Assembly: GCA_020053845.1 (NCBI GenBank)
Contig: JAGVMI010000131.1
Location: 1 to 10,594, forward strand
DNA length: 10,594 nucleotides
DNA from: Candidatus Babeliales bacterium
GTDB lineage: Bacteria; Babelota; Babeliae; Babelales; Vermiphilaceae
Reading direction: 5' to 3'
Shown: positions 1-7,504 of the stretch, piece after piece
Position numbering within the stretch: position 1 is the first letter of the stretch
How the letters are laid out: each line of letters starts with the position of its first letter
Translations under genes and position numbers: made by a program
Notes under the pieces: model-generated
The model's input: the letters and a program-made list of their open reading frames with translations, nothing else
Told to the model about the DNA's origin: nothing
The model's database searches: none

Positions 1-1
1 C

Positions 2-2164
2 AGTGAAGATGTATACCGTAATGCATTTGTAAACGGTATAGAGCGCGGTGTAGCACAAGGTATATTTGATAAGCGCATGGCAGAATTTGATCTGGTGCGT
101 TTATCTCAAGCGCTTGTGATAGAACGCGATCATCTTTTTGATTATATGGGCTTGCGCACACTCTATGAGCGCTATTTTGCTAAAACCCAAACTACGCGTA
201 TTGAATTGCCTCAGGTATTTTGGATGCGTGTTGCGATGGGCTTATGCTACAACGAACCCAATAAGAATGAACGCGCGATTGAATTTTATAATCTTATGTC
301 CAGTATGCGCTATTTGCCCGGTACGCCTACGCTATTGCATTCAGGCTTGCTTCGTCCGCAGCTGAGCTCATGCTTCTTGACTACGGTGGGCGATGATCTG
401 CATGTGATTTTCAAATCGCTCAGCGATAATGCGCAACTTTCTAAGTTCTCAGGTGGTGTGGCAAACGATTGGACACCATTGCGTGCAACGGGCTCAATGA
501 TCAACACCATTCGCATGGAAAGCCAGGGCGTTATTCCTTTTCTTAAAATAGCAAATGATGTTACTGCTGCCATCAGCCGCAGTGGTAGTAGACGTGGTGC
601 AACGGTGGTGTACCTTGAAACGTGGCACTTTGATATTGAAGATTTTCTTGATCTGCGCAGAAACACCGGTGACGAACGCCGCCGTGCGCATGATATGAAC
701 ACTGCAAACTGGGTGCCTGATCTTTTCATGAAGCGTGTTATAGAAGACGCTGACTGGACGCTCTTTTCTCCTGACGAAACGCCTGACTTACATGATTTAT
801 ATGGCAAAGCATTTGAAGAGCGCTATGCCTACTATGAAGAGCAGGCGCGCCTCGGCAATATTCGCCTCTATAAAGTAATGCCAGCGCTCCAATTGTGGCG
901 CAAAATGCTCAGCAGACTTTTTGAAACAGGGCATCCATGGATTACGTTTAAAGATGCGTGCAACGTACGCTCGCCACAAGATCATGTGGGTGTGGTACAC
1001 AGCTCAAACTTGTGCACTGAAATTACACTCAACACATCAGCAGATGAAATTGCGGTGTGTAACTTGGGGTCGGTAAACTTATCACAGCATGTGCTTAACG
1101 GTGCACTTGATGATGAGAAGCTTGCACATACAGTAACTACCGCAATTCGCATGCTTGATAACGTTATCGATATCAACTTCTATCCTGTAGCAGAAGCTAA
1201 GAACTCAAACTGGCGCCATCGCCCCGTAGGGCTTGGGCTTATGGGATTGCAAGATTTCTTCTACAAGATCGACGTTAACTTTGATGATGCGCGTGCGCTT
1301 GATGTTGCAAGCGATGTAATGGAAAAGATTTCCTACCATGCAATCATGGCATCATCGCAATTAGCGCAAGAGCGTGGCACCTATAGCACGTATAAAGGCT
1401 CCAAATGGGATCGTGGTATTTTGCCGCAAGATACTATCGATATGCTTGAGCATGAACGTGGTATGCCCATCGAAGTTGCACGCGAAGGTAAGCTTGACTG
1501 GACGCCTGTGCGTGAGCAAGTGAAGCGCTACGGTATGCGTAATTCAAATACCATGGCAATTGCGCCAACAGCTACGATCTCCAATATTGCTGGCACATTC
1601 CCGTGCATTGAGCCGATTTACAAGAACATCTATGTAAAGGCGAATATGAGCGGTGAGTTTACTGTGATTAATACGTATCTCATCGAAGATCTCAAAGCGC
1701 TTGGCCTATGGGATCAAGATATGCTTGATGAACTCAAGTACTATGACGGCAACTTGCAGATGATTGAGCGTATTCCACAGCGTTTGCGCAATAAGTACAA
1801 AGAAGTGTTTGAGATTGATCCGTTCTTCTTGGTGCGTATGAGCGCATTGCGTGGACGCTTTATCGATCAAAGCCAGTCACACAACGTCTTCATGCGTGGT
1901 ACATCAGGCAAAATACTCAGCGATGTTTACATTGCTGGCTGGAAAGCGGGCATGAAAACCTTCTATTACTTGCGCACACTTGGTGCCACACAGATTGAAA
2001 AAGCAACGCTTGATGCTAAGAAGTTTGGGTTTACCCAAAAGCGCGAATATAAAACATTAGATGGCGCAGCGCCTGCTGCCGCTCAAGTAACACCAGAAAT
2101 AGATAATCAATCCGGACGAGCATGTAACTTACTTGCAGATCCTTCTTGTGAATCGTGTCAATAA
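2..2164 (+). CDS. nrdA: Ribonucleoside-diphosphate reductase, alpha (large) subunit, class I; 5' end cut off by window edge
   Basis: This is the catalytic subunit that reduces ribonucleoside diphosphates to deoxy forms in the cytosol, together with the beta subunit encoded next. The frame is open from base 2 with no stop, so the ATG at 77 is internal: the 25 codons before it read FVNGIERGVAQGIFDKR, typical of the segment after the N-terminal ATP cone. About 720 residues are visible (E. coli NrdA has 761), so the cone or cones lie outside the window. Counting from the Met at 77: substrate-proximal Cys99 (LSSC), the NLCTE active-site loop with Asn311, thiyl-radical Cys313 and Glu315, the second redox Cys328, a phosphate-binding-type segment around 491-513 (NTMAIAPTATISN), the radical-transfer pair Tyr630-Tyr631 (KTFYY), and a C-terminal shuttle pair Cys691/Cys694 (CESCQ). 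All catalytic residues are intact. The gene lies 22 bases upstream of nrdB and is almost certainly co-transcribed with it. Family assignment is very secure. Confidence 0.97.
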   Translation, partial: SEDVYRNAFVNGIERGVAQGIFDKRMAEFDLVRLSQALVIERDHLFDYMGLRTLYERYFAKTQTTRIELPQVFWMRVAMGLCYNEPNKNERAIEFYNLMSSMRYLPGTPTLLHSGLLRPQLSSCFLTTVGDDLHVIFKSLSDNAQLSKFSGGVANDWTPLRATGSMINTIRMESQGVIPFLKIANDVTAAISRSGSRRGATVVYLETWHFDIEDFLDLRRNTGDERRRAHDMNTANWVPDLFMKRVIEDADWTLFSPDETPDLHDLYGKAFEERYAYYEEQARLGNIRLYKVMPALQLWRKMLSRLFETGHPWITFKDACNVRSPQDHVGVVHSSNLCTEITLNTSADEIAVCNLGSVNLSQHVLNGALDDEKLAHTVTTAIRMLDNVIDINFYPVAEAKNSNWRHRPVGLGLMGLQDFFYKIDVNFDDARALDVASDVMEKISYHAIMASSQLAQERGTYSTYKGSKWDRGILPQDTIDMLEHERGMPIEVAREGKLDWTPVREQVKRYGMRNSNTMAIAPTATISNIAGTFPCIEPIYKNIYVKANMSGEFTVINTYLIEDLKALGLWDQDMLDELKYYDGNLQMIERIPQRLRNKYKEVFEIDPFFLVRMSALRGRFIDQSQSHNVFMRGTSGKILSDVYIAGWKAGMKTFYYLRTLGATQIEKATLDAKKFGFTQKREYKTLDGAAPAAAQVTPEIDNQSGRACNLLADPSCESCQ

Positions 2165-2186
2165 AACCAAAGCGTAAGGAGTTATC

Positions 2187-3191
2187 ATGGCCACTAAGGG
2201 TATTATTAATAATTCAGCAGTAGATCCAAACAAGATTCTGCCGATGCGTTATTTGTGGGCGCGTCAGCACTACAAAGATGGCGTCGCAAACAACTGGACG
2301 CCCGAAGAAATTTCGATGCAGAAAGACGTAGAGCAATGGAAGTTGCCTAACGTGCTCACCGAGACAGAACGCCGCTTGGTGCTCTGGAATCTTGGCTTTT
2401 TCTCCACTGCTGAATCGCTTACTGCGAACAATATTGTGTTGACTGTATACAAGCACGTCACCAACCCTGAGTGCCGCCAGTATCTTCTGCGTCAGGCGTA
2501 TGAAGAAGCAGTACACACTGATACGTTTATTTACTGCTGCGACTCATTAGGCCTTGATCCTGAGTATATTTACGGTATGTACGAAACCATTCCTTCCATC
2601 AAGGAGAAGGATGATTTTGTAGTTGAGCTTACCAAGTCGATCTTGGATCCACGCTTTGAGACTGACACCACAGAAAACATTCAGCAGTTCCTCCATGATC
2701 TCATTGGTTTTTATGTGATTATGGAAGGGATTTTCTTTTACGCAGGCTTTGCGATGATGCTTGCGCTCAAGCGCCAAAATAAGATGGTGGGCATTGGTGA
2801 GCAGTTTGAGTATATTATGCGCGATGAAAGCGTGCATTTAGCATTCGGCTGCGATCTTATCAACACGATCAAGGAAGAAAATCCCGGCGTGTGGACACCT
2901 GAGTTTCAGGCGCGCATTGTGGAGCTCATCAAAAAGGCAGTAATTTTAGAAAAGCGCTACGCACATGATGCATGCCCGCAGGGTATTTTGGGCATCAATG
3001 CTGAGCAGTTCTGCGACTATGTAGAATATATTGTGGATCGCCGCCTTGAGCGCATTGATTTGCCAAAAGTGTATGGCAAAGCAAATCCATTTAATTGGAT
3101 GTCGCAAGCTACCGACTTGAGCAAAGAAAAGAACTTCTTTGAAACTCGCGTTACCGAGTATCAAACGGCAGGTTCACTCGAGTGGGAATAA
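2187..3191 (+). CDS. nrdB: Ribonucleoside-diphosphate reductase, beta subunit, class Ic type (Phe at the radical-Tyr site)
   Basis: This is the metallocofactor subunit that generates the oxidant for NrdA. The predicted metal ligands are Glu76, Glu107, His110, Glu180, Glu214 and His217. Residue 114, where E. coli has radical Tyr122, is Phe (codon TTT at 2526-2528), and the first ligand is Glu rather than Asp. From memory, the Chlamydia trachomatis R2 ligands are E89, E120, H123, E193, E227 and H230, with F127; all differ from those here by exactly 13. Tyr209 and Tyr325 match the chlamydial radical-transfer tyrosines 222 and 338 at the same offset. By family knowledge this means a Mn(IV)/Fe(III) cofactor without a tyrosyl radical. 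The 334-residue length is normal. The start is supported by TAAGGAG at 2175-2181, five bases before the ATG. A terminator follows. The class Ic call rests on residues seen in the sequence; the metal content is inferred. Confidence 0.96.
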   Translation: MATKGIINNSAVDPNKILPMRYLWARQHYKDGVANNWTPEEISMQKDVEQWKLPNVLTETERRLVLWNLGFFSTAESLTANNIVLTVYKHVTNPECRQYLLRQAYEEAVHTDTFIYCCDSLGLDPEYIYGMYETIPSIKEKDDFVVELTKSILDPRFETDTTENIQQFLHDLIGFYVIMEGIFFYAGFAMMLALKRQNKMVGIGEQFEYIMRDESVHLAFGCDLINTIKEENPGVWTPEFQARIVELIKKAVILEKRYAHDACPQGILGINAEQFCDYVEYIVDRRLERIDLPKVYGKANPFNWMSQATDLSKEKNFFETRVTEYQTAGSLEWE

Positions 3192-3206
3192 TTACGACAG
3201 CGTAAT
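3191..3206 (+). repeat. Small perfect inverted repeat at the nrdB stop codon
   Basis: ATTACG and CGTAAT are separated by four bases, ACAG. The left arm begins on the last base of the nrdB stop codon, eight bases ahead of the main terminator. It could fold as a minor 3'-UTR hairpin. At six base pairs it may also be chance. Confidence 0.35.
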
Positions 3207-3213
3207 TACTCAA

Positions 3214-3250
3214 AATAAAGATCCCCGGGCCACAACCGGGGATTTTTATT
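3214..3250 (+). terminator. Rho-independent terminator of the nrdAB operon
   Basis: The arms are AATAAAGATCCCCGG (3214-3228) and CCGGGGATTTTTATT (3236-3250), around a seven-base loop. They pair over 15 positions with a single G-U wobble. The GC-rich core runs directly into a T-rich stretch, as expected for an intrinsic terminator on the plus strand. The A-rich left flank would give a weaker U-tract on the other strand, but no minus-strand gene ends here. Confidence 0.9.
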
Positions 3251-3333
3251 GCTTACTATAGCGCACGATAGCCACTCCATGGTACATACTAGCGTGCATC
3301 AGACGATCCCATCATAAAAAAAGGAGTATTAGC

Positions 3334-4137
3334 ATGCGCATTGTGATTATTTTAGTGGGTTTAGTTGTGTCATTATCATTGCATGCAATGCAAGATTCTG
3401 ATGATAAAAGCTCAGGGCAGACTGAAACAAAAATTTTCATTCCCATGCAGCAGCTGGATCGTAAAGGCAAGAAAAAACAAAGTCATATAATAGAAGACAA
3501 CTCTTCCGATTCGGAAGGAGAAGTTCAGAAATCTTTTCGCAAGAAAAGAGGGAAATTATCAAAAAGGGTTTCAGATGAGTTGGATGACTTAGATCTTATG
3601 GCGGCGCAGCCTGCTCTTATTGATGTCAGATCTCATGCAGTACGGGATGGTATAAAATCGCTCACTATTTTTCAACATTATGACGAGAGTAAGCTTGAAA
3701 AGCGTCTTGAACAAGAAAAGAGAGATAATCCTACACGCTATGGTACGTTGCAAAATATTATAGCACAACGCAATGCAAGTGGAGTTTCACGCAAAAAGCG
3801 GACGGTGTCTGAGGAGGAGAAAACAGAAGCGCAAGCAGCTACCCTTGTGCAGCAAATGATAGAAGAACAAGAACAAAAAAAGGCTGAAGCTGCGCGCAAG
3901 AAATTTTGGATTTCGTTTGCTATCACGTGTGCTACAACAGCTGCATCTGTAGCAAGTACGATTATAGCAGCAATTTTAAGTGCAGAATGTGATGACGATA
4001 GTAGCGGCAATGGGGGATCAAGTGGGGATGGCAGTGCTAGTACAGATACAAACATGCAAAATGCCCGTAACACAACAGCATTAGTAGCAGCACTTCATAC
4101 GGCGGGACGTTTAGTAGCACGCTTTTGGAAAGTGTAG
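3334..4137 (+). CDS. Hypothetical exported protein: signal peptide, charged coiled-coil-like region, late membrane segment
   Basis: I do not recognise a family. The ATG is preceded by AAGGAG at 3321-3326 with seven bases of spacing. Residues 1-18 (MRIVIILVGLVVSLSLHA) form a typical signal peptide with likely cleavage after Ala18. Residues about 20-90 are polar and rich in Ser, Asp, Lys and Glu, with basic clusters such as RKGKKK. Residues about 155-190 are Glu/Lys/Gln/Ala-rich and likely helical or coiled coil. Residues about 191-216 form a hydrophobic Ala/Thr/Ile-rich span consistent with one transmembrane helix. It is followed by an acidic and Gly/Ser-rich linker (about 219-240) and a short C-terminal helix ending in RFWKV. 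A single-pass, surface-facing or periplasmic protein is plausible. It lies after the nrdB terminator and is probably transcribed alone; no convincing -35/-10 pair was found in 3251-3320. It converges on the thioredoxin gene. Confidence 0.82.
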   Translation: MRIVIILVGLVVSLSLHAMQDSDDKSSGQTETKIFIPMQQLDRKGKKKQSHIIEDNSSDSEGEVQKSFRKKRGKLSKRVSDELDDLDLMAAQPALIDVRSHAVRDGIKSLTIFQHYDESKLEKRLEQEKRDNPTRYGTLQNIIAQRNASGVSRKKRTVSEEEKTEAQAATLVQQMIEEQEQKKAEAARKKFWISFAITCATTAASVASTIIAAILSAECDDDSSGNGGSSGDGSASTDTNMQNARNTTALVAALHTAGRLVARFWKV

Positions 4138-4151
4138 TGCTCGAAGAGCGT

Positions 4152-4177
4152 AAAAAAAGGGGCGCGTGATGCGCCCC
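4152..4177 (-). terminator. Rho-independent terminator of the thioredoxin-like gene
   Basis: Read on the minus strand, GGGGCGC, a five-base loop ATCAC and GCGCCCC form a perfect seven-pair GC stem. Seven Ts follow immediately (A-run at 4152-4158 on the plus strand). It starts six bases after the stop codon of the minus-strand gene. On the plus strand the hairpin has no T-run, so it is probably one-directional. Confidence 0.9.
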
Positions 4178-4183
4178 ATATCG

Positions 4184-4717
4184 TTATTTGAATATCTGAG
4201 TAATCTTTATACCCAGTTCATTTTCTGTTTTGAGGCCTGTTTCGCGGTGCGCTACTTTGCCATCTTTGAAAAATAGCGTAGTAGGAATGCCGCGCACGCC
4301 ATATTTGCTGGTAATCGAACGGTACTGCTCAATGTTCACTTTGAGAAACAGTGTGTTCTGAAATTTAGTAGCAGCCTTTGCAAACTCAGGCGCATAGCGC
4401 TGGCATGGCCCACACCATGATGCAAAAAAGTCGACCACTACATTGCCCTGAGCAATAGCCTTATTAAATGCTTCTTCTTCGTTGCGTGCAGTAGGCGCCC
4501 ACTTGGTTGCCCACTCTTTAAGGCCGATGGCAATGCCTGGCAGGCCTGTATCTTGTGCGCGCGAGATTGCTTCTTGTGTTGCTGCATCGCAGGAGGCTTC
4601 AATTGATTCCCATGAAGTAGCGCGTGTTACTTCTTCATCTTTTGTATGTACGAGGGTTGGTACATTGCATGCGAGTACGCTTGCAAGTAGAGCAAGGCGA
4701 AAGCGAGATTGCATCAT
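4184..4717 (-). CDS. Exported thioredoxin-domain protein (WCGPC)
   Basis: The C-terminal ~100 residues (about 78-177) are a thioredoxin fold: the VVVDFFASWCGPC strand and active site with Cys102 and Cys105, a buried Asp96 equivalent to E. coli Trx Asp26, and the cis-proline loop GIPTTLFF with Pro145. The WCGPC motif is the classical reducing type. Unlike cytosolic thioredoxin (about 108 residues), this 177-residue protein starts with a signal-like segment (RFRLALLASVLAC). Cys17 sits in a lipobox-like VLAC, so it may be a lipoprotein or simply exported. Residues about 27-77 are an extra polar, probably helical stretch of unknown role. The start codon is the first of two adjacent ATGs, with AGGA five bases upstream (4723-4726). 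A strong terminator follows. It is likely a periplasmic thiol-disulfide protein; its partner is not evident. Confidence 0.92.
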   Translation of the reverse strand: MMQSRFRLALLASVLACNVPTLVHTKDEEVTRATSWESIEASCDAATQEAISRAQDTGLPGIAIGLKEWATKWAPTARNEEEAFNKAIAQGNVVVDFFASWCGPCQRYAPEFAKAATKFQNTLFLKVNIEQYRSITSKYGVRGIPTTLFFKDGKVAHRETGLKTENELGIKITQIFK

Positions 4718-4761
4718 ACTGATCCTATTTGATAGAGCTGATCATTGGGTAAAGACCATCA

Positions 4762-4790
4762 TTGCTAAGCCTAATCTCAGGGCATTAGAT
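4762..4790 (+). promoter_or_regulatory. Candidate promoter for glucokinase
   Basis: TTGCTA (4762-4767) and TTAGAT (4785-4790) are separated by 17 bases, 30 bases upstream of the glk ATG. Both boxes are partial matches (4/6 and 3/6). It occupies almost the same bases as the opposing minus-strand candidate, so the two would compete for polymerase if both are real. Confidence 0.25.
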
Positions 4791-4795
4791 GTCAA
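4768..4795 (-). promoter_or_regulatory. Candidate sigma70-type promoter for the thioredoxin-like gene
   Basis: On the minus strand a perfect TTGACA (4790-4795) is followed after 16 bases by TAGGCT (4768-4773), a weak -10 that keeps T1, A2 and T6 of the consensus. The placement is about 50 bases upstream of the ATG. The -35 is convincing but the -10 is poor. Confidence 0.35.
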
Positions 4796-4819
4796 TCAGG
4801 GGCAATTAAAAGGAGCAGT

Positions 4820-5884
4820 ATGCAGTTGAAAGAAGTGGTGTATGGAGAATGGTCGCATGCAGAGAAATACTACGTGCTTGGCGCTGATATTGGCGGAACT
4901 AACAGTAATTTTGGCTTTTTTCATGCAACGCGTGATGGGCAATTGAGTCTGCTTTTTTCGCTGCACGCTAAAAGCAAAGAAGTTGAAGATTTTACTGCAC
5001 TGGTCAAAGAAGTAGTAGCGCACGCGCGCGTGCGCTATGGCGTTGATGTAACCCATGCTGCATTTGCGGCAGCGGGCGTGATATCAGAGGATCGCCAGCG
5101 CGCACGGCCTACCAATGCGCGCCATCTTGAAATAGATCTTGATGCAATCAAAAAAGCTACGAGCTTAACATGCGCTGTGCTTGCCAATGATTTTGAAGTG
5201 ATTGGCTATGGATTGCCCTACATGCCCGAAGAATCGCTCGTGCTTGTCAAACAAGGTGCCGGCTGGAGTCATGCACATCAAGCAATTATTGGCGCTGGTA
5301 CCGGACTTGGTAAAGCAATGATGCTCTGGGATAACCATAATAATCACTATGCCATGCTTGCTTCAGAAGGTGGGCATGCTGATTTTGCAGCACACACCGT
5401 AATTGAATCGGAGCTCATTGATTTTATTCAGCGCTGTGAGCAGCGCAGCTGTGCGGTATCCTGGGAAGATGTACTTTCCGGCAAAGGCATTCAACACTTG
5501 TATCAGTTTTTTAAGTGGTACAATCAAGATCGCAAAGCTAATCCTGAACTTGAGCGCAACGGCTTGCATCCTGATGAAATTTTCGCGCGGCGCCATGATG
5601 ATGATCACGCCTGGCAAACATACCAGCTGTATGCGAAAATCTACGCTCGATGCGCTAAAAATTTCGCGCTTGATACTCTAGCACTTGGTGGCGTGTACAT
5701 TGCAGGCGGCATCGCAGCAAAAAACATCGATCTTTTTAAAGAGCCTGCGTTTACTGCTGAATTTATCAATTGCGGCAAACAGGAGCATATCTTACGTGAA
5801 ATTCCTATTCACGTGATAGCTGATTACAATGTGAGCTTATATGGTGCAGCAGCATACCTAGTTATTGAGCAGCTTTGTTCGTAG
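4820..5884 (+). CDS. glk: Glucokinase (Glk family, ATP-dependent glucose 6-kinase)
   Basis: This cytosolic enzyme phosphorylates glucose to glucose-6-phosphate. The motifs follow E. coli Glk in order: phosphate-binding loop DIGGTNSNFGF (from Asp23), catalytic Asp124 in LANDFEV, GAGTGLG (158-164), the sugar-binding EGGHADFA with Glu183 and His186, VLSGKG (218-223), and the late adenosine-side motif GGVYIAGGI (290-298). At 354 residues it is some 30 longer than E. coli Glk, with an N-terminal extension of about 17 residues and a looser segment around 235-265. The start is fixed by AAAAGGAG at 4808-4815, four bases before the ATG. It is divergent from the thioredoxin gene and convergent with the next gene, with 26 bases between stop codons and no clear terminator there. 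All catalytic residues are present. A related ROK-type sugar kinase is less likely, because no ROK zinc-binding CxCGxxGC motif is seen. Confidence 0.95.
   Translation: MQLKEVVYGEWSHAEKYYVLGADIGGTNSNFGFFHATRDGQLSLLFSLHAKSKEVEDFTALVKEVVAHARVRYGVDVTHAAFAAAGVISEDRQRARPTNARHLEIDLDAIKKATSLTCAVLANDFEVIGYGLPYMPEESLVLVKQGAGWSHAHQAIIGAGTGLGKAMMLWDNHNNHYAMLASEGGHADFAAHTVIESELIDFIQRCEQRSCAVSWEDVLSGKGIQHLYQFFKWYNQDRKANPELERNGLHPDEIFARRHDDDHAWQTYQLYAKIYARCAKNFALDTLALGGVYIAGGIAAKNIDLFKEPAFTAEFINCGKQEHILREIPIHVIADYNVSLYGAAAYLVIEQLCS
5016..5037 (+). repeat. 22-base perfect palindrome with an alternating purine-pyrimidine core, inside glk
   Basis: The half-site TAGCGCACGCG is followed directly by its reverse complement. 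The central 18 bases (5018-5035) alternate purine and pyrimidine without a break and are mostly GC, a composition favourable to Z-DNA or cruciform formation. It encodes VAHARVRY in the glucokinase, so coding constraint alone could account for it. Confidence 0.6.
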
Positions 5885-5910
5885 AGGGTAGAGTTTACGG
5901 GGTATACGCA

Positions 5911-7491
5911 CTATTGTATGCAACACATTCTGCTTATACTCCACTCAATATCACCTCGCGCCTGCACATTAGAAAACATTTCTTCACGGATGTGCGCTCC
6001 TTTGGGAGCTTCTAACGTGCGTTGTATGACTGGTGGCGTGGTATTCGCAATTAATTGCTGCGCATAATCGGGCAGCTTTTCTTTTGCTGCATCAAAATGG
6101 GCAGCCCAGATTCCGTTTGTGCGTGCGCGATGTAGCATGGCTATAATGGCGTCTTGCTCGTGAGAAAGTTTTTGCTCAGCTTTATCAAGATCTATTGCCT
6201 CGCGTATTTGGCCTTCTTTTGCCGTTTCATAGCCTGCAATAAGAATATTTTTGAGTGGATCGTGAGTAAGCGCAGTAACGCACAGATGTTGCGATTGGAT
6301 AGCAAGCAGCTGATCGCCTGTTTCTCGCTGGTGAAGCGTAATATGCCCTTCAGTGCTGCCTAAAGCGATCGCGTTATCTTTTAACCATGTTATACATGCA
6401 GGCGTTGCGCGATTGGGACATAATAGCTTGCGATATGTTTTTCTATCATTAAGCAATGCGCTGACCGCATGTATTTTCACGTACGCAGCGTCATCTTCTT
6501 GGCGCAAATCTTGTAAAAGAGGCAAGAAGGCAATTTCTTGATTATCGGGACTTATAGTAATGCTGCGCATACGAGCGAGCGTAAGTGATATTAGGGAGGG
6601 CAGCTCAGTTTCTCTCTGAGTGTTACTCACTAAAGATGGATCGATGGGCTCTGTAATATCAAAGAGGCTTACCGTGCTTCTTTCTGTGTTGGGCTTGTGT
6701 GAAGCCCCTACAAAAAGTGTGCCATCGCTACTTATTGCATACAAATCGTGTTTGGGCAGCTGATAGTGAAGTTTGAAGATTCTATCGTATTCTTGAAAGA
6801 GAACCCGGTGAATTGTTGCAGCACTGTGATCATAAACAGACACCTTGGTACCGTTTTTGCTTGAGAAGAACGAAAGATCTGGATTGGCATATGATGATGT
6901 GCCTAGCCTCAGATCTAAACTCTGCATGCATCCGAGCGTTTCGTTAATTACTTTACGAGGCATGGCCATATGGCCGCCTATGATAATGTAAGCCACAATA
7001 GAATTTAAGTCGCTTGATGCCAACACAACAGATGAATAATTCCATCGTGCTAATGGATGGTACGGCTCATTGCTGTGGGGCTCAGAAATTCTTTTAAGCG
7101 AGCCTTCTTTATCATAGGTGTGCACGCCGGCCTTATTATGCATATCTCGTGCAATAACAAAACCAGCAGCAGGACTTACAATAATCTCAGCTATTCCGGG
7201 TAATTCTGGAGTGATAGAGGTTTTTGTAAAAAGGATAGAGGGCTTGAATGGTATAAGCCCTTTAATAGTCGAAGCGGTTTGCTTGAGTGTTTCAAAAAAA
7301 GATGTATCTTGTGCAGCTTTTTCTACGCATGCATTCGCTGCCAATTCTTGCAATGATAGGATAGTTTTATTGTTGTTTTCAAGTGCATGAAGTGACGCGG
7401 TGGTGAATGCAATGAGCAGGGCATAGTAAAGCATATATTTATGCATGATGTTTTCGTGGCTATGTGTATACAACTGTATGCGTGTATTCAT
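5911..7491 (-). CDS. Exported WD40/beta-propeller-like protein, third member of the tandem family
   Basis: Function is unknown. Counting from the ATG at 7491, this is a 526-residue protein. A hydrophobic signal segment (about 20-36, MLYYALLIAFTTASLHA) is followed by a helical stretch (about 40-90). A propeller-like body comes next, with WD40-style strands such as LYAISSDGTLFVGAS, SITISPDNQEIAFL and AIALGSTEGHITLHQ. The protein ends in a helical tail. The first strand motif, GIAEIIVSPAAGFVIARD (99-116), and the tail landmarks Gln446, Leu473-Pro474 and Gln478 match the two paralogs upstream. The start at 7491 is preferred because GAGGGA lies seven bases before it. A TTG at 7506 would overlap that site, and an ATG at 7446 would give a more usual signal peptide but lacks a visible ribosome-binding site. 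Likely location is the periplasm, outer surface or outside the cell. The propeller class is a strong inference; the blade number is unresolved. Confidence 0.8.
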   Translation of the reverse strand: MNTRIQLYTHSHENIMHKYMLYYALLIAFTTASLHALENNNKTILSLQELAANACVEKAAQDTSFFETLKQTASTIKGLIPFKPSILFTKTSITPELPGIAEIIVSPAAGFVIARDMHNKAGVHTYDKEGSLKRISEPHSNEPYHPLARWNYSSVVLASSDLNSIVAYIIIGGHMAMPRKVINETLGCMQSLDLRLGTSSYANPDLSFFSSKNGTKVSVYDHSAATIHRVLFQEYDRIFKLHYQLPKHDLYAISSDGTLFVGASHKPNTERSTVSLFDITEPIDPSLVSNTQRETELPSLISLTLARMRSITISPDNQEIAFLPLLQDLRQEDDAAYVKIHAVSALLNDRKTYRKLLCPNRATPACITWLKDNAIALGSTEGHITLHQRETGDQLLAIQSQHLCVTALTHDPLKNILIAGYETAKEGQIREAIDLDKAEQKLSHEQDAIIAMLHRARTNGIWAAHFDAAKEKLPDYAQQLIANTTPPVIQRTLEAPKGAHIREEMFSNVQARGDIEWSISRMCCIQ

Positions 7492-7498
7492 ACCACAA

Positions 7499-7504
7499 TC
7501 CCTC
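7499..7504 (-). promoter_or_regulatory. Ribosome-binding site that decides the start at 7491
   Basis: GAGGGA on the minus strand sits seven bases before the ATG at 7489-7491. The competing TTG (7504-7506) overlaps it, and the ATG at 7446 has no purine-rich site at the right distance. This favours a long polar N-terminus before the signal helix. Confidence 0.6.

Noticed and set aside
310..807. A 165-codon open frame on the minus strand inside nrdA
   Set aside because: It lies wholly opposite highly conserved nrdA sequence, has no ribosome-binding site or recognisable motif, and its composition is that of a reverse-frame shadow.
3251..3291. TACTAT and TACATA as -10 boxes for the hypothetical exported protein
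   Set aside because: No acceptable -35 lies 16-18 bases upstream of either one; the first would place its -35 inside the nrdAB terminator.
3738..4073. A 111-codon minus-strand open frame opposite the hypothetical exported protein
   Set aside because: The plus-strand frame has a signal peptide, a ribosome-binding site and a coherent layout. The minus frame has none of these; its hydrophobic and cysteine-rich character mirrors the Gly/Ser/Asp-rich and Ala-rich codons opposite.
4139..4149. GCTC-GAA-GAGC hairpin followed by an A-run, as a plus-strand terminator
   Set aside because: The stem is only four pairs and is followed by As, not Ts, on the plus strand.
4482..4829. A 115-codon plus-strand open frame across the thioredoxin gene start and the spacer
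   Set aside because: It overlaps the signal peptide region of a clear thioredoxin gene on the other strand, and its end overlaps the start of glk. There is no supporting site or motif.
5899..5942. Possible terminator between the convergent glk and propeller genes (GGGGTATA pairing with TATACTCC)
   Set aside because: Only eight pairs, one of them G-U, around a 28-base loop, with no T-run on either strand, and half of it inside the propeller coding region.
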